A program made the translations under genes and the position numbers. Below, piece after piece: positions 1-9,933 of a stretch of 64,000 nucleotides of DNA. The number at the start of each line of letters is the position of its first letter. Position 1 is the first letter of the stretch. Origin of the DNA: Ensifer sp. MPMI2T (GTDB taxonomy: Bacteria > Pseudomonadota > Alphaproteobacteria > Rhizobiales > Rhizobiaceae). The notes under the pieces are model-generated. The model did no database searches and was not told the origin of the DNA. It worked only from the letters and a program-made list of their open reading frames with translations. The DNA is taken from assembly GCF_004827385.1 (NCBI RefSeq), contig NZ_SRXN01000001.1, forward strand, positions 62,001 through 126,000, given 5' to 3'.

Positions 1-54
1 TAGGGGCTGGCCTCGCCATATGGCGACCCGGGAACGCAACAGAAGGAGTGCAGC

Positions 55-477
55 ATGTACAAAAAAATCATCGTCCCGATCGCCATGGATCAGCTGGAGC
101 ATGGCGAATCCGTTCTCAGCATCGCCGAGAAGCTGATCGACGAAGGGGGCGAAATCGTCCTGCTCAACGTCGTCGAGGACCTCAACGCCTATGCGCAGGG
201 ATACATGATTGTCGATTTTCCGCTGGAGATGATCGAGGAGTCGCGCAAACATGCCATCAAGACGTTGGAAGCGTTGAAGACCAAGCATGGGATCAAGGGG
301 CGAATCGAAATCCGTACCGGCGGAGCGGCCGGCACCATCAACGCTCTCGCCAAGGAAGAGAATGCGGATCTCGTGATTATTGCTTCGCATCGGCCGGGTT
401 TGATCGATTACTTTATCGGTTCGACCGCCAGCCGCGTCGTCAGCCATTGCCCCTGCGCCGTCCTCGTCGACCGGTAA
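55..477 (+). CDS. Universal stress protein UspA family
   Basis: A 140-residue single-domain protein whose length and fold pattern fit the UspA family. It opens with the usual hydrophobic first strand (KKIIVPIAMD). Near residues 98-127 it has the G-rich nucleotide-binding pattern, with 'ADLVIIASHRPG' followed by 'GSTASRVVSHCPCAVLVDR', which matches the G-2x-G-9x-G(S/T) ATP-binding type of Usp. A strong ribosome site (AGAAGGAG) precedes the ATG by a few bases. These are cytoplasmic proteins made in stress or growth arrest, and the exact role here cannot be read from sequence. A DksA/TraR-like gene follows 60 bp downstream on the same strand, separated by a perfect palindrome. Confidence 0.93.
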   Translation: MYKKIIVPIAMDQLEHGESVLSIAEKLIDEGGEIVLLNVVEDLNAYAQGYMIVDFPLEMIEESRKHAIKTLEALKTKHGIKGRIEIRTGGAAGTINALAKEENADLVIIASHRPGLIDYFIGSTASRVVSHCPCAVLVDR

Positions 478-495
478 AATATCAAGAACAAGAAT

Positions 496-519
496 GCGGC
501 GTGGTTCGAACCACGCCGC
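496..519. promoter_or_regulatory. 24-bp perfect palindrome between usp and dksA-like gene
   Basis: GCGGCGTGGTTC is followed directly by its reverse complement. It lies 19 bases after the Usp stop and 19 bases before the next ATG. It has no T-run, so it is more likely an operator or an mRNA-processing/attenuation hairpin than an intrinsic terminator. Confidence 0.5.
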
Positions 520-537
520 GACCAAGGAGCCCTGCAA

Positions 538-879
538 ATGGAAAAGTACGCGCTTGATGACTTTCGCGAACAGCTTCTCCGCCGCAAACGCGAGCTTTAT
601 GGCCGGCTGGTGAAGATCGAGGAGGACCTCGATCAACCGATGAATGCCGACGTACCGGATCGCGTCACCGAACGAGAAAACGACGAGGTATTGGAGGGCC
701 TCGGCCTCGCAGGTCAGGGCGAAATCCGCGCCATTGATGCCGCTCTGGACCGAATTGAGTCCGGAACCTTCGGCATCTGTGTGCGCTGCGGTGACCCGAT
801 TTCGCCGGAAAGATTGCATGCGGTGCCGCACGCTCCGCTCTGCCAGACCTGTGCGGCGGAGGTAGCGCGCGCAAAATAA
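538..879 (+). CDS. TraR/DksA-family C4 zinc-finger protein
   Basis: A 113-residue protein with an N-terminal helical segment (about 1-75) and a C-terminal C4 zinc finger. The cysteines are in 'CVRCGD' and 'CQTC', spaced C-x2-C-x17-C-x2-C as in DksA/TraR. The family binds the RNA polymerase secondary channel and alters promoter kinetics, often with ppGpp. The helical part contains 'IDAALDRIESGTFG', the usual lead into the finger. It is shorter than E. coli DksA (151 residues) and similar to the short rhizobial members. It may be co-transcribed with the Usp gene upstream, consistent with a stress role, but that pairing is inferred. A GGAG ribosome site lies about 8 bases before the ATG. Confidence 0.9.
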   Translation: MEKYALDDFREQLLRRKRELYGRLVKIEEDLDQPMNADVPDRVTERENDEVLEGLGLAGQGEIRAIDAALDRIESGTFGICVRCGDPISPERLHAVPHAPLCQTCAAEVARAK

Positions 880-1163
880 GCTGGGCTCACGCAATTTCGT
901 TTGGCGCCTCTCTCGATCGCTGACGCACTTGAGTGCCGAGGATTGCCGTTCCGATAGTCAGCCGGCGAGGCAAACTGCGTCCACTTTCGGGGACATCAGC
1001 CGATTGTTGTAATAGGTTGCAAAAATTGATCCTTTCGTCGTTCGGCGGCTCTTTGCTGCGGGCGCGTCCTGTGGCACGTTAAACGGGTAGAACACGTGCC
1101 TGTACCGGACCGAACATCAGCCGCCGATGGGAAATTGTATAAATTTCCGGTTGCTGCGGATCC

Positions 1164-1264
1164 TACAGCGCCGCGCGTCTTATCAGACGCGCAAAGGACG
1201 CTGTGCACTTTGAATTGCTGCATGTTCTTGTCCTTTAACGGCTACGATTAAAGGCGACATGCAG
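1164..1264 (+). repeat. RIME-like palindromic repeat, full copy 1
   Basis: It has a GC-rich first palindrome (acagcgccgcgcgtc, then gacgcgcaaaggacgctgt), the linker 'actttgaattgctgcatg', and a second, weaker TTTAA-type palindrome ending in 'catgca'. The same layout recurs at 14.7, 45.8 and 63.1 kb, and half copies occur elsewhere. It matches the description of Rhizobium-specific intergenic mosaic elements (RIME). Apart from this copy I see no feature in the 390-bp gap between the DksA-like and hemolysin III genes. Confidence 0.8.
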
Positions 1265-1329
1265 TAGGCATGAGCGGCCCTTTGTGCGTCCAAGGGATGT
1301 ATGACGCTGGCGTCGAGGGGAGGGATCGC

Positions 1330-1992
1330 GTGGAGATTGACGGTGTCAAGTGGAACTATGACCGGTCCGAATTGATTGCGGATGGAATCGTTCACGGTAT
1401 CGGTCTTGCGGCAGCGCTTTGCGGTGTCACGGCGCTGATTTTCTATGCAACCCTTTGGAGCACGTCCGGCCAGCTTGCCGCCGCCTGGATTTACGGTGTC
1501 GGGCTCGTCGCCACCCTATCGGTATCCTTCCTCTACAATCTCTTGCCGATCTGCCGGGTGAAGTGGCTTTTGCGTCGGCTCGACCATTCCTCGATCTTCG
1601 TGCTGATCGCGGCGACCTATACGCCGTTTCTACAGCGCGGCTGGGACAATCCGTTCCTTTCCAGAATGCTGCTCGGTATCTGGGCCATCGCCGCCCTCGG
1701 GATAGTGATCAAGTGTCTCTTCCCCGGGCGGTTCGATCGGCTCGCGATCCTGCTCTATCTCGGCTTGGGCTGGAGCGGCGTGCTTGCCGCCCGGTCGCTT
1801 TTATCCACGCTGACGGCGACGACACTGATCCTGATACTGATCGGCGGCGTTATCTACTCGACGGGCGTGATCTTCCATGTCTGGGAACGCCTGCGCTTCC
1901 AGAACGCAATCTGGCATGGCTTTGTCGTTGCAGGTTCGGCGGTTCATTACTCGGCGGTCGTGACCTGCTTCAGCGGCGCGGCGCTCTCCTGA
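1330..1992 (+). CDS. Hemolysin III / TrhA (YqfA) family membrane protein
   Basis: A seven-helix-type membrane protein of the HlyIII/PAQR-related family. Visible hallmarks are 'ELIADGIVHGIGLAAAL' at the N-terminus (conserved E and H), the 'SFLYNLLP' segment, 'RRLDHSSIFVLIAATYTPF' (conserved D-H-S and T-Y-T-P) and the C-terminal 'GHEIWHGF'-like 'NAIWHGFVVAGSAVHY' with two conserved histidines, which form the presumed metal site. The frame is open from an ATG at 1270, but GTG 1330 is preferred because GAGGGGAGGGA ends 5 bases before it and family similarity begins just after it. The product is then 220 residues. Some family members affect membrane lipid homeostasis; haemolytic activity is not implied. 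It is tail-to-tail with the next gene, 5 bp apart. Confidence 0.9.
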   Translation: MEIDGVKWNYDRSELIADGIVHGIGLAAALCGVTALIFYATLWSTSGQLAAAWIYGVGLVATLSVSFLYNLLPICRVKWLLRRLDHSSIFVLIAATYTPFLQRGWDNPFLSRMLLGIWAIAALGIVIKCLFPGRFDRLAILLYLGLGWSGVLAARSLLSTLTATTLILILIGGVIYSTGVIFHVWERLRFQNAIWHGFVVAGSAVHYSAVVTCFSGAALS

Positions 1993-1997
1993 CTCAC

Positions 1998-2498
1998 TCA
2001 TTCCGGCGCGGGCCGGCAGCCGTCGGACGGCCTGAGCGCCGCGGCCATGCGCGAAATAATCCCGTCGAAACTCGTTAGCGGGTTCTTGCGATATTGGAGG
2101 CGGAAATAGGCGGCACTGCCGTCGCAAAGGGCGATCGCCCGGGCATAGAACACTTCGCCGTTACGTGCACCGGAGAAACTGGCCCAGGCAGGCGTTACGC
2201 GCGAAAACAGCATTCTCCAATCATCCTGCGTCTCAAGGCTGATGCGGTCGGCGACATCGGTTTCGAAATCGCCATCCGGCGGATGGCTTCCGAACACGGC
2301 AAGTGTTGCTCCGTTATCGTCCGCATGGAAACTCGCGCCGTCGCCATCGTCGGATGCGTCTTGGCGCAGCTCGAAACCCGGCGGGATCTCGACCGTGTAG
2401 CCGAAGCGAGGATTGGCATAGGGGTGCCAGTCGTCCTCCGCGGCTGCGGGGAGCGCGAGCCCCGTAAGGAGGGTGAGGGCGAAGAAAGCGCGGCGCAT
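1998..2498 (-). CDS. Secreted hypothetical protein
   Basis: A 166-residue product with a clear Sec signal peptide (MRRAFFALTLLTGLALPAAAEDD, cleavage after AAA). The mature part begins 'WHPYANPRFGYTVEIPPGF', a pattern common in rhizobial periplasmic hypotheticals, and holds a possible disulphide pair (C near 'IALCDGS', C near 'DGCRP'). The frame is open further upstream to 2741, but the start at 2498 has an AAGAGG ribosome site and creates the signal peptide. I do not recognise a catalytic motif, so the function is unknown. It is convergent with the hemolysin-III gene. Confidence 0.75.
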   Translation of the reverse strand: MRRAFFALTLLTGLALPAAAEDDWHPYANPRFGYTVEIPPGFELRQDASDDGDGASFHADDNGATLAVFGSHPPDGDFETDVADRISLETQDDWRMLFSRVTPAWASFSGARNGEVFYARAIALCDGSAAYFRLQYRKNPLTSFDGIISRMAAALRPSDGCRPAPE

Positions 2499-3064
2499 GC
2501 GGGCATCCTCTTGGCTTGCTTCGATCTGCCGCTCCTCGTAGCGCGGCCCGAAGCCCTTGCCGTTTCTCCTGGAACAGCCGGAGCACTGCGCTTTCAACGC
2601 AACAAATAAAGGGCAGCGCTCGCGCTCATGGCACTGCTTCCGTGTCACGCTGTCAATCCTCTTCGAAGGTATAGCCTTGCCGTCGAGGCAACAGCGCAAG
2701 TCTGTCGCCGGAGGGCCGTCGAGGCCGAGATGGCGTCCCACTCTGCGAAACGGATTTCAGCCCGCACCATGAAATCAGCGCGATCATATTCTCTGATCGT
2801 CTGCTCGTCGATGGGTGCGAAATAGCTCAGCCAGAGCCGAACTTCGTATCTGACCGAAAAGAGTCCGGCTGCAACAGGCGCATATGCCGGTGCCGATCCA
2901 GAGAGCTAGGTCGAGTGGTGCTCGGCGCTATCGTCGCTGGTAACGCGATACTGTAAGATTTGCCTGCGCTTTGCATTGTATTACTGTCGCGCAACTCCGA
3001 TTCGTGCCGATTCACTCTTGAGGCGGAACAGGCCTTATTTTATGTCCGGTAACAATTTGATCGG
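2499..3064. other. Intergenic region upstream of mrpA
   Basis: About 570 bases between the divergent secreted-protein gene and the mrp operon. Short frames exist but none has a convincing ribosome site plus protein-like composition. It presumably holds the mrp promoter. I see no repeat or riboswitch-like structure. Confidence 0.4.
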
Positions 3065-5458
3065 ATGGTCAAAACGGCGAAGGAGCTTGCCAAGACGATG
3101 GATATTGCGGCCCTGACATTTCTGGCCCTCGGTCTCCCCTTCGTCGCGGCACTCGTGGCCCCGGTGCTGACGCGGTTTCTCGGTCACAACGCGGCCTGGA
3201 TCCTGGCTCTCGCGCCGGTCGCGATCTTCGCGCATTTCCTCCGCTACCTTCCGGAAATCGCCGACGGCGAAATCGTCACCGGCGGCTATGCCTGGATTCC
3301 GTCGTTCAACGTCAGTTTCTCCTGGCTGATCGACGGCCTGTCGCTGACTTTCGCCCTTTTGATTTCCGGCATAGGGGCGCTGATCGTCCTCTACTCGGGC
3401 GGTTATCTCAAAGGCCATCCGCATCAGGGTCGGTTTTTTTCCTTCATCCTGATGTTCATGGGCTCCATGCAGGGTCTCGTCCTTTCGGACAGTTTCCTGA
3501 TGCTTTTCGTCTTCTGGGAACTGACGTCGATTACGTCCTTCCTGCTGATCGGCTTCGATCACCGCCGCGAGGCGGCACGGCGCGCAGCGCTGCAGGCGCT
3601 GGTCGTCACGGGAGGAGGAGGCTTGTTGCTGCTCGCCGGCCTTCTCATCCTCTGGAACGTGAGCGGCATTACCCAGTTTTCTTTGCTTCTCTCTTTCGGC
3701 GCGGAGTTGAAGGAAAGTCCGTTCTATCTCGCGGCACTTCTGCTCGTGCTGGGTGGAGCCTTCACCAAGTCTGCCCAGTTTCCGTTTCATTTCTGGCTGC
3801 CGAATGCCATGGAGGCGCCGACGCCGGTTTCGGCCTATCTGCATTCCGCGACGATGGTGAAGGCGGGCGTCTACCTGCTGATGCGGCTCAACCCTGTGCT
3901 CGGGGGCACGCCGGAATGGCAGGTTCTGCTGCCCTTGTTCGGGGTGGCGACGCTCGTGAGCGGCGCGGCGCTGGCGGTGCGCCAGACCGACCTCAAGCTG
4001 ATGCTTGCCTATACGACCATGGCGTCGCTCGGTCTTCTGGTCCTGCTGACAGGCCTCGGTTCGCCGCACGCGATCGAGGCTGCGGCGCTCTATCTCGTGG
4101 CGCACGCGCTGTTCAAGGGCGCACTATTCATGGTTGCCGGCATTATCGATCATGAGACAGGCGCGCGCGACCTGACAAAGCTCGGCGGGCTTCGCTCGGC
4201 TATGCCGCTGACCTTCGCGATCGCTCTTGCCGCCGCGCTTTCGATGGGCGGTCTGCCGCCCTTTTTCGGATTCCTCGCGAAGGAAGAGATTTACGAAGCG
4301 CTATCGAGCTTCGACCGACGCTCCGTAGTCTTTGCTGGGCTCACCATTCTCGGTAACGCTCTGATGTTTGCCGTCGCTTTCGCCATCGCCTTGAAACCGT
4401 TCCTGGGATCAAAGGTGGAGACGCCAAGGCATGCCCACGAGGCGCCGGTGCTCCTATGGCTCGGTCCAGCGATCTTGGCACTGAAGGGGCTGTCGATCGC
4501 GTCGATGTCCGGCCTTGCCCATCGCCTGATCTCTTCGCCGATGTCTTCCGCCATTGCCGGCGAACCGCGAGCGGTGACGACCTCGCTCGCGCCGCATATT
4601 GGCGTGCCGCTGCTCCTTTCCGCGGTCACTCTGCTGGTTGGCGTTGCCTTTTATCTCAACCTTGATCGTCTCCGCGCAGCCATGGCCGTTATCCTTGCCG
4701 ATATCGGCTGGGGGCCCGATCGGGGTTTCGATCAGTTCATCCGCGGGCTGTTGCGGCTCGCCGTGGCCGTCACGCGCCGGCTGCAAAGCGGCAAGCTCGA
4801 CGTCTACATGACCGTCGTCTTCGTGCTGGTCGCGGTCGTCCTTCTTGCAACTCCGGCACATTTTGGAGAACTGCCGCGCGCGCCGTTCTTCGCGGCGGAC
4901 GTTCCGACACACGAGCTCGCCATCATGGCCATTGCGGTCGCTGGGCTTTTGGCGGTCGTGATGGCGGCCGATCGGCTGACTGCGATTGTCTCGCTCGGCA
5001 TCCAGGGCTTTGCAGTCGCCGTTATCTTTTTGCTCTATGGTGCGCCGGACCTCTCCTTTACGCAGTTCATGATCGAGACGTTGTCGGTGGTGGTGCTGGC
5101 GCTGGTCATGACGCGACTGCGACTTTCGCCCTCGGATCGCCGACCGCTACACCAGAAGCTTCCCGATTCGATGATCGCGCTCGCTTGCGGGTTCGGTTTC
5201 GGCCTGTTTCTGCTCAGGGCCACGGGCACGCCGTTCGACGCGACGCTGACGGATTTCTACAATCTCTATTCGAAGTCGGTCGCGCACGGAGCCAATGTCG
5301 TCAACGTCATCATCGTCGATTTCCGCGGCACAGACACGCTCGGCGAAATTGCCGTCGTGATGATCACCGGTCTTGCCATTCTCTCGCTCGTGCGGCTGAG
5401 GGCGGGCTCGCTCAAGCGCGGCGCCGATGACCGACAGGATGTGGAGGAACGCGCATGA
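3065..5458 (+). CDS. mrpA: Mrp cation/proton antiporter subunit A
   Basis: A 797-residue polytopic protein, the large subunit of the Mrp (Mnh/Pha) Na+(K+)/H+ antiporter, homologous to complex I NuoL. Visible hallmarks are '[18 protein letters not shown]' (conserved Glu, about residue 152), the proton-path segment '[20 protein letters not shown]', '[12 protein letters not shown]', and a C-terminal MrpB-like/DUF4040 part including '[18 protein letters not shown]'. The length equals Bacillus-type MrpA (about 800), so subunits A and B are separate genes here. An in-frame ATG at 3098 has AAGGAG 12 bases upstream and may be the true start, removing 11 residues. First gene of a seven-gene operon, with 4 bp shared with mrpB. 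Confidence 0.96.
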   Translation: MVKTAKELAKTMDIAALTFLALGLPFVAALVAPVLTRFLGHNAAWILALAPVAIFAHFLRYLPEIADGEIVTGGYAWIPSFNVSFSWLIDGLSLTFALLISGIGALIVLYSGGYLKGHPHQGRFFSFILMFMGSMQGLVLSDSFLMLFVFWELTSITSFLLIGFDHRREAARRAALQALVVTGGGGLLLLAGLLILWNVSGITQFSLLLSFGAELKESPFYLAALLLVLGGAFTKSAQFPFHFWLPNAMEAPTPVSAYLHSATMVKAGVYLLMRLNPVLGGTPEWQVLLPLFGVATLVSGAALAVRQTDLKLMLAYTTMASLGLLVLLTGLGSPHAIEAAALYLVAHALFKGALFMVAGIIDHETGARDLTKLGGLRSAMPLTFAIALAAALSMGGLPPFFGFLAKEEIYEALSSFDRRSVVFAGLTILGNALMFAVAFAIALKPFLGSKVETPRHAHEAPVLLWLGPAILALKGLSIASMSGLAHRLISSPMSSAIAGEPRAVTTSLAPHIGVPLLLSAVTLLVGVAFYLNLDRLRAAMAVILADIGWGPDRGFDQFIRGLLRLAVAVTRRLQSGKLDVYMTVVFVLVAVVLLATPAHFGELPRAPFFAADVPTHELAIMAIAVAGLLAVVMAADRLTAIVSLGIQGFAVAVIFLLYGAPDLSFTQFMIETLSVVVLALVMTRLRLSPSDRRPLHQKLPDSMIALACGFGFGLFLLRATGTPFDATLTDFYNLYSKSVAHGANVVNVIIVDFRGTDTLGEIAVVMITGLAILSLVRLRAGSLKRGADDRQDVEERA

Positions 5459-5874
5459 AATCGGTGATTTTCCGTACGGTCGCGCCGTTCCTGACAAGCC
5501 TGATGACACTGTTCTCGATCTTCGTCCTTTTGCGGGGCCATAACGAACCGGGCGGTGGGTTCATCGGCGGGTTGATCGCCGTCTCTGGCTTGGCGATCTA
5601 CGGCATTGCCCACGGCGTCGAGACTGTAAGGCATGCGATCTATTTCCATCCGCTGGCGATTGCCGGCGCGGGGCTCTTCGCCGCGACGGTGGCGGGTCTG
5701 ATTTCGCTCTATGCACATGTACCTTTCATGACCGGGCTGTGGATCTATCCGTCGTTTTTCGGTGTCGAGATGCCGCTCTCGACCGTCATGCTCTTCGACA
5801 CCGGCGTTTATCTCGTAGTTGTCGGGTCTATCAGCTCTGTGGCGCTTTCGCTTGAAGAACGGGGAGGCGAGTGA
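5455..5874 (+). CDS. mrpB: Mrp antiporter subunit B
   Basis: A 139-residue membrane subunit matching MnhB. It contains '[15 protein letters not shown]', the signature of the family, and about four hydrophobic helices. It overlaps mrpA and mrpC by ATGA-type 4-bp junctions, indicating translational coupling. It is required with the other subunits for a functional hetero-oligomeric antiporter in the inner membrane. Confidence 0.95.
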   Translation: MKSVIFRTVAPFLTSLMTLFSIFVLLRGHNEPGGGFIGGLIAVSGLAIYGIAHGVETVRHAIYFHPLAIAGAGLFAATVAGLISLYAHVPFMTGLWIYPSFFGVEMPLSTVMLFDTGVYLVVVGSISSVALSLEERGGE

Positions 5875-6251
5875 TGGAGGCCTGGTTTGCATTGCTCGTG
5901 GGCATTTTCTTCACGGTCGCAGTCTACCTGATGCTGTCGAAGTTCATTATCCGTGTGCTCCTCGGCGTGGCGGTTCTCGGCAATGCCGTGAACCTGTTGA
6001 TCTTCACCGGGGGACGGCTCACGCGCGGTGTGCCGCCGGTTATTGCCGACAGTGCCGACGCGCTGGACGGCCCTGCCGCCAATGCGTTGCCGCAGGCACT
6101 GATCCTGACCGCGATCGTTATTTCCTTTTCCTTCTTCGCCTTCCTGCTGGTTCTCGCCTGGCGCGCCTATGAGGATCTGTCGACCGACAACACGGACGGG
6201 ATGCGTGTGGCGGAGCCGGTGAAGGAACCGATGCCGCCGCTTGGATATTGA
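5871..6251 (+). CDS. mrpC: Mrp antiporter subunit C (NuoK-like)
   Basis: A 126-residue, three-helix protein homologous to NuoK/MnhC. It contains '[17 protein letters not shown]' and, in the last helix, '[18 protein letters not shown]', both typical of the family. It overlaps mrpB and mrpD by 4 bp each. Role: membrane subunit of the Mrp antiporter. Confidence 0.95.
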   Translation: MMEAWFALLVGIFFTVAVYLMLSKFIIRVLLGVAVLGNAVNLLIFTGGRLTRGVPPVIADSADALDGPAANALPQALILTAIVISFSFFAFLLVLAWRAYEDLSTDNTDGMRVAEPVKEPMPPLGY

Positions 6252-7819
6252 TTCGACCCATGGCTGTCCCGACCTCATCCTCCGTCGATCTTTCCGCCGC
6301 GCTCGTTCTCGGCCCGACGACCGTTGCCGATTGGCTGGTGATCCTGCCGGTCGCGTGGTGCTTCGCCATCGGCGCGCTTCTAGTCATGTTGCGCCGCGCG
6401 ATCGGCCTTCACCCGATCATCGCGGTTGCAGGGCTGGCAGGGCTTGTCCTGATCGATGCGTTGCTGCTTGCACATGTAGCAACCAAGGGGCCGGTGACCA
6501 TGGTCATGGGTCGATGGTTGCCGCCCTTCGGCATCGCCTTCACGGTCGATCTGACCGGCGCGCTCTTCGCTTTGGTTGCGGCAATCGTTGCGCTCGCCGG
6601 CGGTATCTTCTCGCTCGCCGATATCAACGACAGCGGCAGGCGCTACGGCTTCTATCCGTTCCTGATGCTGCTGATGGCGGGTGTCTCCGGCGCCTTCCTG
6701 ACCGGGGATGTGTTCAACCTCTACGTCTGGTTCGAAGTTCTGCTGATTTCCTCTTTCGGTCTGCTGGTTCTCGGTTCAGAGCCCGAGCAGATCGACGGCA
6801 CAGTGAAGTATGGCTTCCTGAATCTCGTGGCGACGACGCTGTTCCTGGTCGCGACCGGCTATCTTTATGCCGTGTTCGGGACGCTGAATATGGCCGACAT
6901 CGCCCGCAAGGCGGAGAGCCTGCGGAGTGGCGCGCCGTTGATGACGCTGACGGCGCTTTATGTGCTCGCCTTCGGCATGAAGGCAGCGGCGTTCCCTGTG
7001 AATTTCTGGCTGCCGGCCTCCTACCACACCCCGCGTGTCGTCGTGTCGGCGCTTTTTGCCGGTCTGCTCACCAAGGTCGGCATCTACGCTCTGATCCGCG
7101 TGATGGTCATGCTTTTCCCGGTTGAAAGAGAAGAGCTGAGCTTCGTCATGGCGCTTGCGGGAGCGTTGACGATGATCGTCGGCGTACTCGGCGCGCTGGC
7201 GCAGACCGACTTCCGCCGCATCCTTGGCTATCTCGTCGTTTCAGGGATCGGCTCGATGCTGGCCGGGATCGCCGTCGGCGGTCCCGGCGGTATCGGCGGC
7301 GCGATCTTCTACGCGCTCCATTCGATGCTGGTGATGACCGGCCTTTATTTCGCCGCCGGAATCGCCGCGCGGCTTGGCGGTGGCTCTTCCATCGCGACCG
7401 TCTCGGGTCTCTACCGCAAGAACGTGGGGTTCGCCGCACTGACCCTGATGTTGTGTTTTGCCGTCTCCGGGCTACCGCCCTTTTCCGGCTTCTGGCCGAA
7501 GGTTATGCTCGTCAAGGCGGCGCTCGACATCGGTGCCTGGTGGCTCGCGGCGACGCTGCTTCTTGCCGGCTTCTGCACGGTGATTGCGACCGGCCGACTG
7601 TTCCTGCTTGCCTACTGGCGTGACGACGCCGGTGCGGCTGTCGAGACCGTGCGGCTGCCATCGACCGTGTTGGCCCCTCTTGCTGCCCTTTCCCTCCTTA
7701 CACTCGGGATCGGCCTCTATCCGGAGCCGCTGCTCGCGACGATCCAGAGTGCCGCCACGGGGCTTGCCGAGCCTTCGGCCTATCTGAACTCGGTCTTTCC
7801 CGCGGGGGGCCTGCAATGA
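6248..7819 (+). CDS. mrpD: Mrp antiporter subunit D (NuoN/M-like)
   Basis: A 523-residue polytopic protein of the proton-conducting NuoM/N/MrpD family. Visible features are 'NLYVWFEVLLISSFGLLVLG' (conserved Glu in the fifth-helix motif), 'FGMKAAAFPVNFWLPASYHTP' (conserved Lys and the FWLP motif) and 'LFAGLLTKVGIYALIR'. The length is as expected (about 500). It overlaps mrpC and mrpE by 4 bp. Together with MrpA it probably forms the ion-translocating core. Confidence 0.96.
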   Translation: MIRPMAVPTSSSVDLSAALVLGPTTVADWLVILPVAWCFAIGALLVMLRRAIGLHPIIAVAGLAGLVLIDALLLAHVATKGPVTMVMGRWLPPFGIAFTVDLTGALFALVAAIVALAGGIFSLADINDSGRRYGFYPFLMLLMAGVSGAFLTGDVFNLYVWFEVLLISSFGLLVLGSEPEQIDGTVKYGFLNLVATTLFLVATGYLYAVFGTLNMADIARKAESLRSGAPLMTLTALYVLAFGMKAAAFPVNFWLPASYHTPRVVVSALFAGLLTKVGIYALIRVMVMLFPVEREELSFVMALAGALTMIVGVLGALAQTDFRRILGYLVVSGIGSMLAGIAVGGPGGIGGAIFYALHSMLVMTGLYFAAGIAARLGGGSSIATVSGLYRKNVGFAALTLMLCFAVSGLPPFSGFWPKVMLVKAALDIGAWWLAATLLLAGFCTVIATGRLFLLAYWRDDAGAAVETVRLPSTVLAPLAALSLLTLGIGLYPEPLLATIQSAATGLAEPSAYLNSVFPAGGLQ

Positions 7820-8292
7820 AGTTCCTTGCGATCAACCTGATCTTCACTGTCATCTGGGCCGCTATCAGTTCGAGCTTCACGCTCGCAAATCTTGTGCTCG
7901 GCTTCCTGGTCGGCGCGCTGTCGCTTGCGCTCATCCGGCGTGAGCTGCGGCCGGTGACCTATCCGATAAGGCCGCTGCGCGTGTTGCTTCTCCTGCTGCT
8001 CTTCTTCAAGGAACTCGCCATTTCCGCGACCAAGGTCGCCATTCTGGTCATGCAGCCGAAGATGGTGCTGAAGCCCGGCATCTTCTCCTATCCGCTGACG
8101 CTCAAGAGCGATTTCGAGATCACCCTGCTCGCCAATCTCATCACTCTGACGCCGGGAACTCTCTCGGTCGACGTCTCCGACGACCGCAAGACGCTCTACG
8201 TCCATGCGCTCGATTGCGCCGACCCCGGTGCGCTCCGACGGGACATCGCGCGCGGCTTCGAACGCCGAATCCGGGAGGCCTTTGAAACGTGA
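7816..8292 (+). CDS. mrpE: Mrp antiporter subunit E
   Basis: A 158-residue protein with two or three N-terminal membrane segments and a cytoplasmic tail. It contains '[19 protein letters not shown]', the hallmark of MnhE. 4-bp overlaps with mrpD and mrpF. In studied Mrp systems subunit E is needed for assembly or full activity. Confidence 0.95.
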   Translation: MKFLAINLIFTVIWAAISSSFTLANLVLGFLVGALSLALIRRELRPVTYPIRPLRVLLLLLLFFKELAISATKVAILVMQPKMVLKPGIFSYPLTLKSDFEITLLANLITLTPGTLSVDVSDDRKTLYVHALDCADPGALRRDIARGFERRIREAFET

Positions 8293-8666
8293 TGGCTCAG
8301 ACCGTGCTCTCCGCAGCGATCGGCTTCGCGCTGGTGCTCCTCTCTGCAGCCCTGTTGCTGACGGTGTTGCGTATCGTCCGGGGGCCCACCTTGCCGGACC
8401 GTGTTCTTGGGCTCGATATGCTCGTGGCGATTGCGATCGGCTTGATCGCTGTGATCGCCATCAAGACTGGCTTCGACCTTTACATAGACATCGCCATCGC
8501 TTTGGGCCTGGTTGGCTTTCTCGCGACCGTGGCCTTCGCCCGTTTTATCCTGACGCGCGGACTGGCACCGGAACAATCTGCGGAGGCGGCGTCGACCAAA
8601 AAGAGACCTCCGAAGCGCGGCAAGGCCGCCCAGGCGGTGCGCCGCAAACGCCGAGGAGTACGTTGA
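8289..8666 (+). CDS. mrpF: Mrp antiporter subunit F
   Basis: A 125-residue protein whose first about 95 residues match MnhF/PhaF: '[24 protein letters not shown]' is the conserved segment with the Asp-Arg pair. The tail is lysine/arginine-rich ([22 protein letters not shown]), an extension on the usual about 90-residue subunit. Its stop codon overlaps the mrpG ATG by one base (TGATG). Confidence 0.93.
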   Translation: MMAQTVLSAAIGFALVLLSAALLLTVLRIVRGPTLPDRVLGLDMLVAIAIGLIAVIAIKTGFDLYIDIAIALGLVGFLATVAFARFILTRGLAPEQSAEAASTKKRPPKRGKAAQAVRRKRRGVR

Positions 8667-9025
8667 TGGAAGAGCAAGTCAATGCCGCAGTCGCACTTGT
8701 CGTCGCGTTGATCGTCGTTGTCGGCGCCTCCTTCTCGTTGCTGGCAGCTCTGGGGATCGTTCGGTTTCCCGACCTCTACACACGCATGCATGCGGCGTCG
8801 AAAGCGGGAACCATCGGTTCCGGCCTTTTGCTTCTGGCGGCCGGGTTGCATTCCCTCGACGGTGCAATTCTCGTGCGGGCGCTCGCCGGCTTTGTTTTCT
8901 TTGTTCTGACGGCGCCGATCTCCGCCCATCTCTTGGCCAAAGGCGCCCATCAGGCGGGTTACAGACTGACGAAACTGTCGGTCATAGATCAGCTTCCACA
9001 AAAGGAAGAGCCACATCGGCTTTGA
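8666..9025 (+). CDS. mrpG: Mrp antiporter subunit G
   Basis: A 119-residue, three-helix protein of the MnhG family. It has the signature '[21 protein letters not shown]'. The ATG at 8666 is chosen because it overlaps the mrpF stop and leaves only family-like sequence; the frame is open further upstream without similarity. Last gene of the operon. No strong intrinsic terminator follows; an AT-rich region begins immediately. Confidence 0.94.
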   Translation: MEEQVNAAVALVVALIVVVGASFSLLAALGIVRFPDLYTRMHAASKAGTIGSGLLLLAAGLHSLDGAILVRALAGFVFFVLTAPISAHLLAKGAHQAGYRLTKLSVIDQLPQKEEPHRL

Positions 9026-9431
9026 TTGACGCCGTTTCTGTCTCTGTATTTCCGAACAATTCTGCGTGTGGTGACAATTTTAGCAATTTGGAATAAAGTT
9101 GCTGCTTTTCCATAAAATTATGTTTGGACTTTTAGGCGATCAATGTTAATGCAGTAACTGCAAAGTGTCGTCGTGGAAAATACTTTGAACTGAAATTCCA
9201 GCTTGAGTTGTGAATATTGTCCGTTGCTTTGAGGTGTCGATTGTCCTGATACCTTGGTGGCGGGTTTCGCTATCCCAATTCGAGCCTTGATGTTGCGGCA
9301 GAACCTTGGTCCTTGCCGCGCAGTTATCGGTCAATTCCAAGGCAGCGGGCGCTGTTCGGCGGCATTTTCGCGAATTCCTCCCTCTGAAACGCTGTTTCAG
9401 ATTTGTTGCTGGATTCCGATAGGAGAAAGAA
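9026..9431 (+). promoter_or_regulatory. AT-rich leader/promoter region of mucR
   Basis: About 400 bases without a gene and distinctly richer in A/T (about 9040-9200) than the surroundings. MucR/Ros proteins bind AT-rich targets, and autoregulation of mucR is established in Sinorhizobium, so this is the likely autoregulatory region. I cannot point to an individual operator with confidence. Confidence 0.5.
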
Positions 9432-9863
9432 ATGACAGAAACCACGCCCGGCGCGAGCCATGAACTCCTGGTTGAGTTGACGGCGGAAATCGTTGCCGCC
9501 TATGTAAGCAACCACGTGGTTCCGGTTGCCGAGCTTCCGACGCTCATAGCCGATGTTCACTCGGCGCTTAACAACACGACGGCTCCTGCACCGGTGGTGG
9601 TTCCGGTCGAGAAGCCGAAACCCGCTGTTTCGGTGCGCAAGTCGGTTCAGGATGATCAGATCACCTGCCTTGAATGCGGCGGCACGTTCAAGTCGCTGAA
9701 GCGCCACCTGATGACCCATCACAATCTTTCGCCTGAAGAGTATCGCGAAAAGTGGGATCTGCCTGCGGACTATCCGATGGTGGCGCCCGCCTATGCGGAA
9801 GCCCGCTCGCGTCTCGCCAAGGAGATGGGCCTCGGACAGCGTCGCAAGCGCCGCGGCAAGTAA
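9432..9863 (+). CDS. mucR: MucR/Ros family zinc-finger transcriptional regulator
   Basis: A 143-residue protein nearly identical in pattern to rhizobial MucR. It has a helical N-terminal part with '[18 protein letters not shown]' (oligomerisation region), a proline-rich linker (about 50-70), a prokaryotic C2H2 zinc finger with C79, C82, H92 and H96/97, and a basic C-terminal tail (GQRRKRRGK). In Sinorhizobium MucR controls exopolysaccharide choice, motility and its own expression; in related alphaproteobacteria it interacts with cell-cycle control. AGGAGA lies 6 bases before the ATG. A terminator follows at about 9.95 kb. Confidence 0.97.
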   Translation: MTETTPGASHELLVELTAEIVAAYVSNHVVPVAELPTLIADVHSALNNTTAPAPVVVPVEKPKPAVSVRKSVQDDQITCLECGGTFKSLKRHLMTHHNLSPEEYREKWDLPADYPMVAPAYAEARSRLAKEMGLGQRRKRRGK

Positions 9864-9933
9864 TCCCGGCCGCCGTTTGCCCCGGCAAGGCTGAGCACGC
9901 GGACAAGTGTGCCCAGCGTTTAGTCTTGAAAGG

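Noticed and set aside
3035..4105. Long antisense open frame opposite mrpA
   Set aside because: Composition (Arg/Gln/His-rich) is typical of the reverse complement of GC-rich membrane genes. No ribosome site or family similarity, and mrpA on the other strand is certain.
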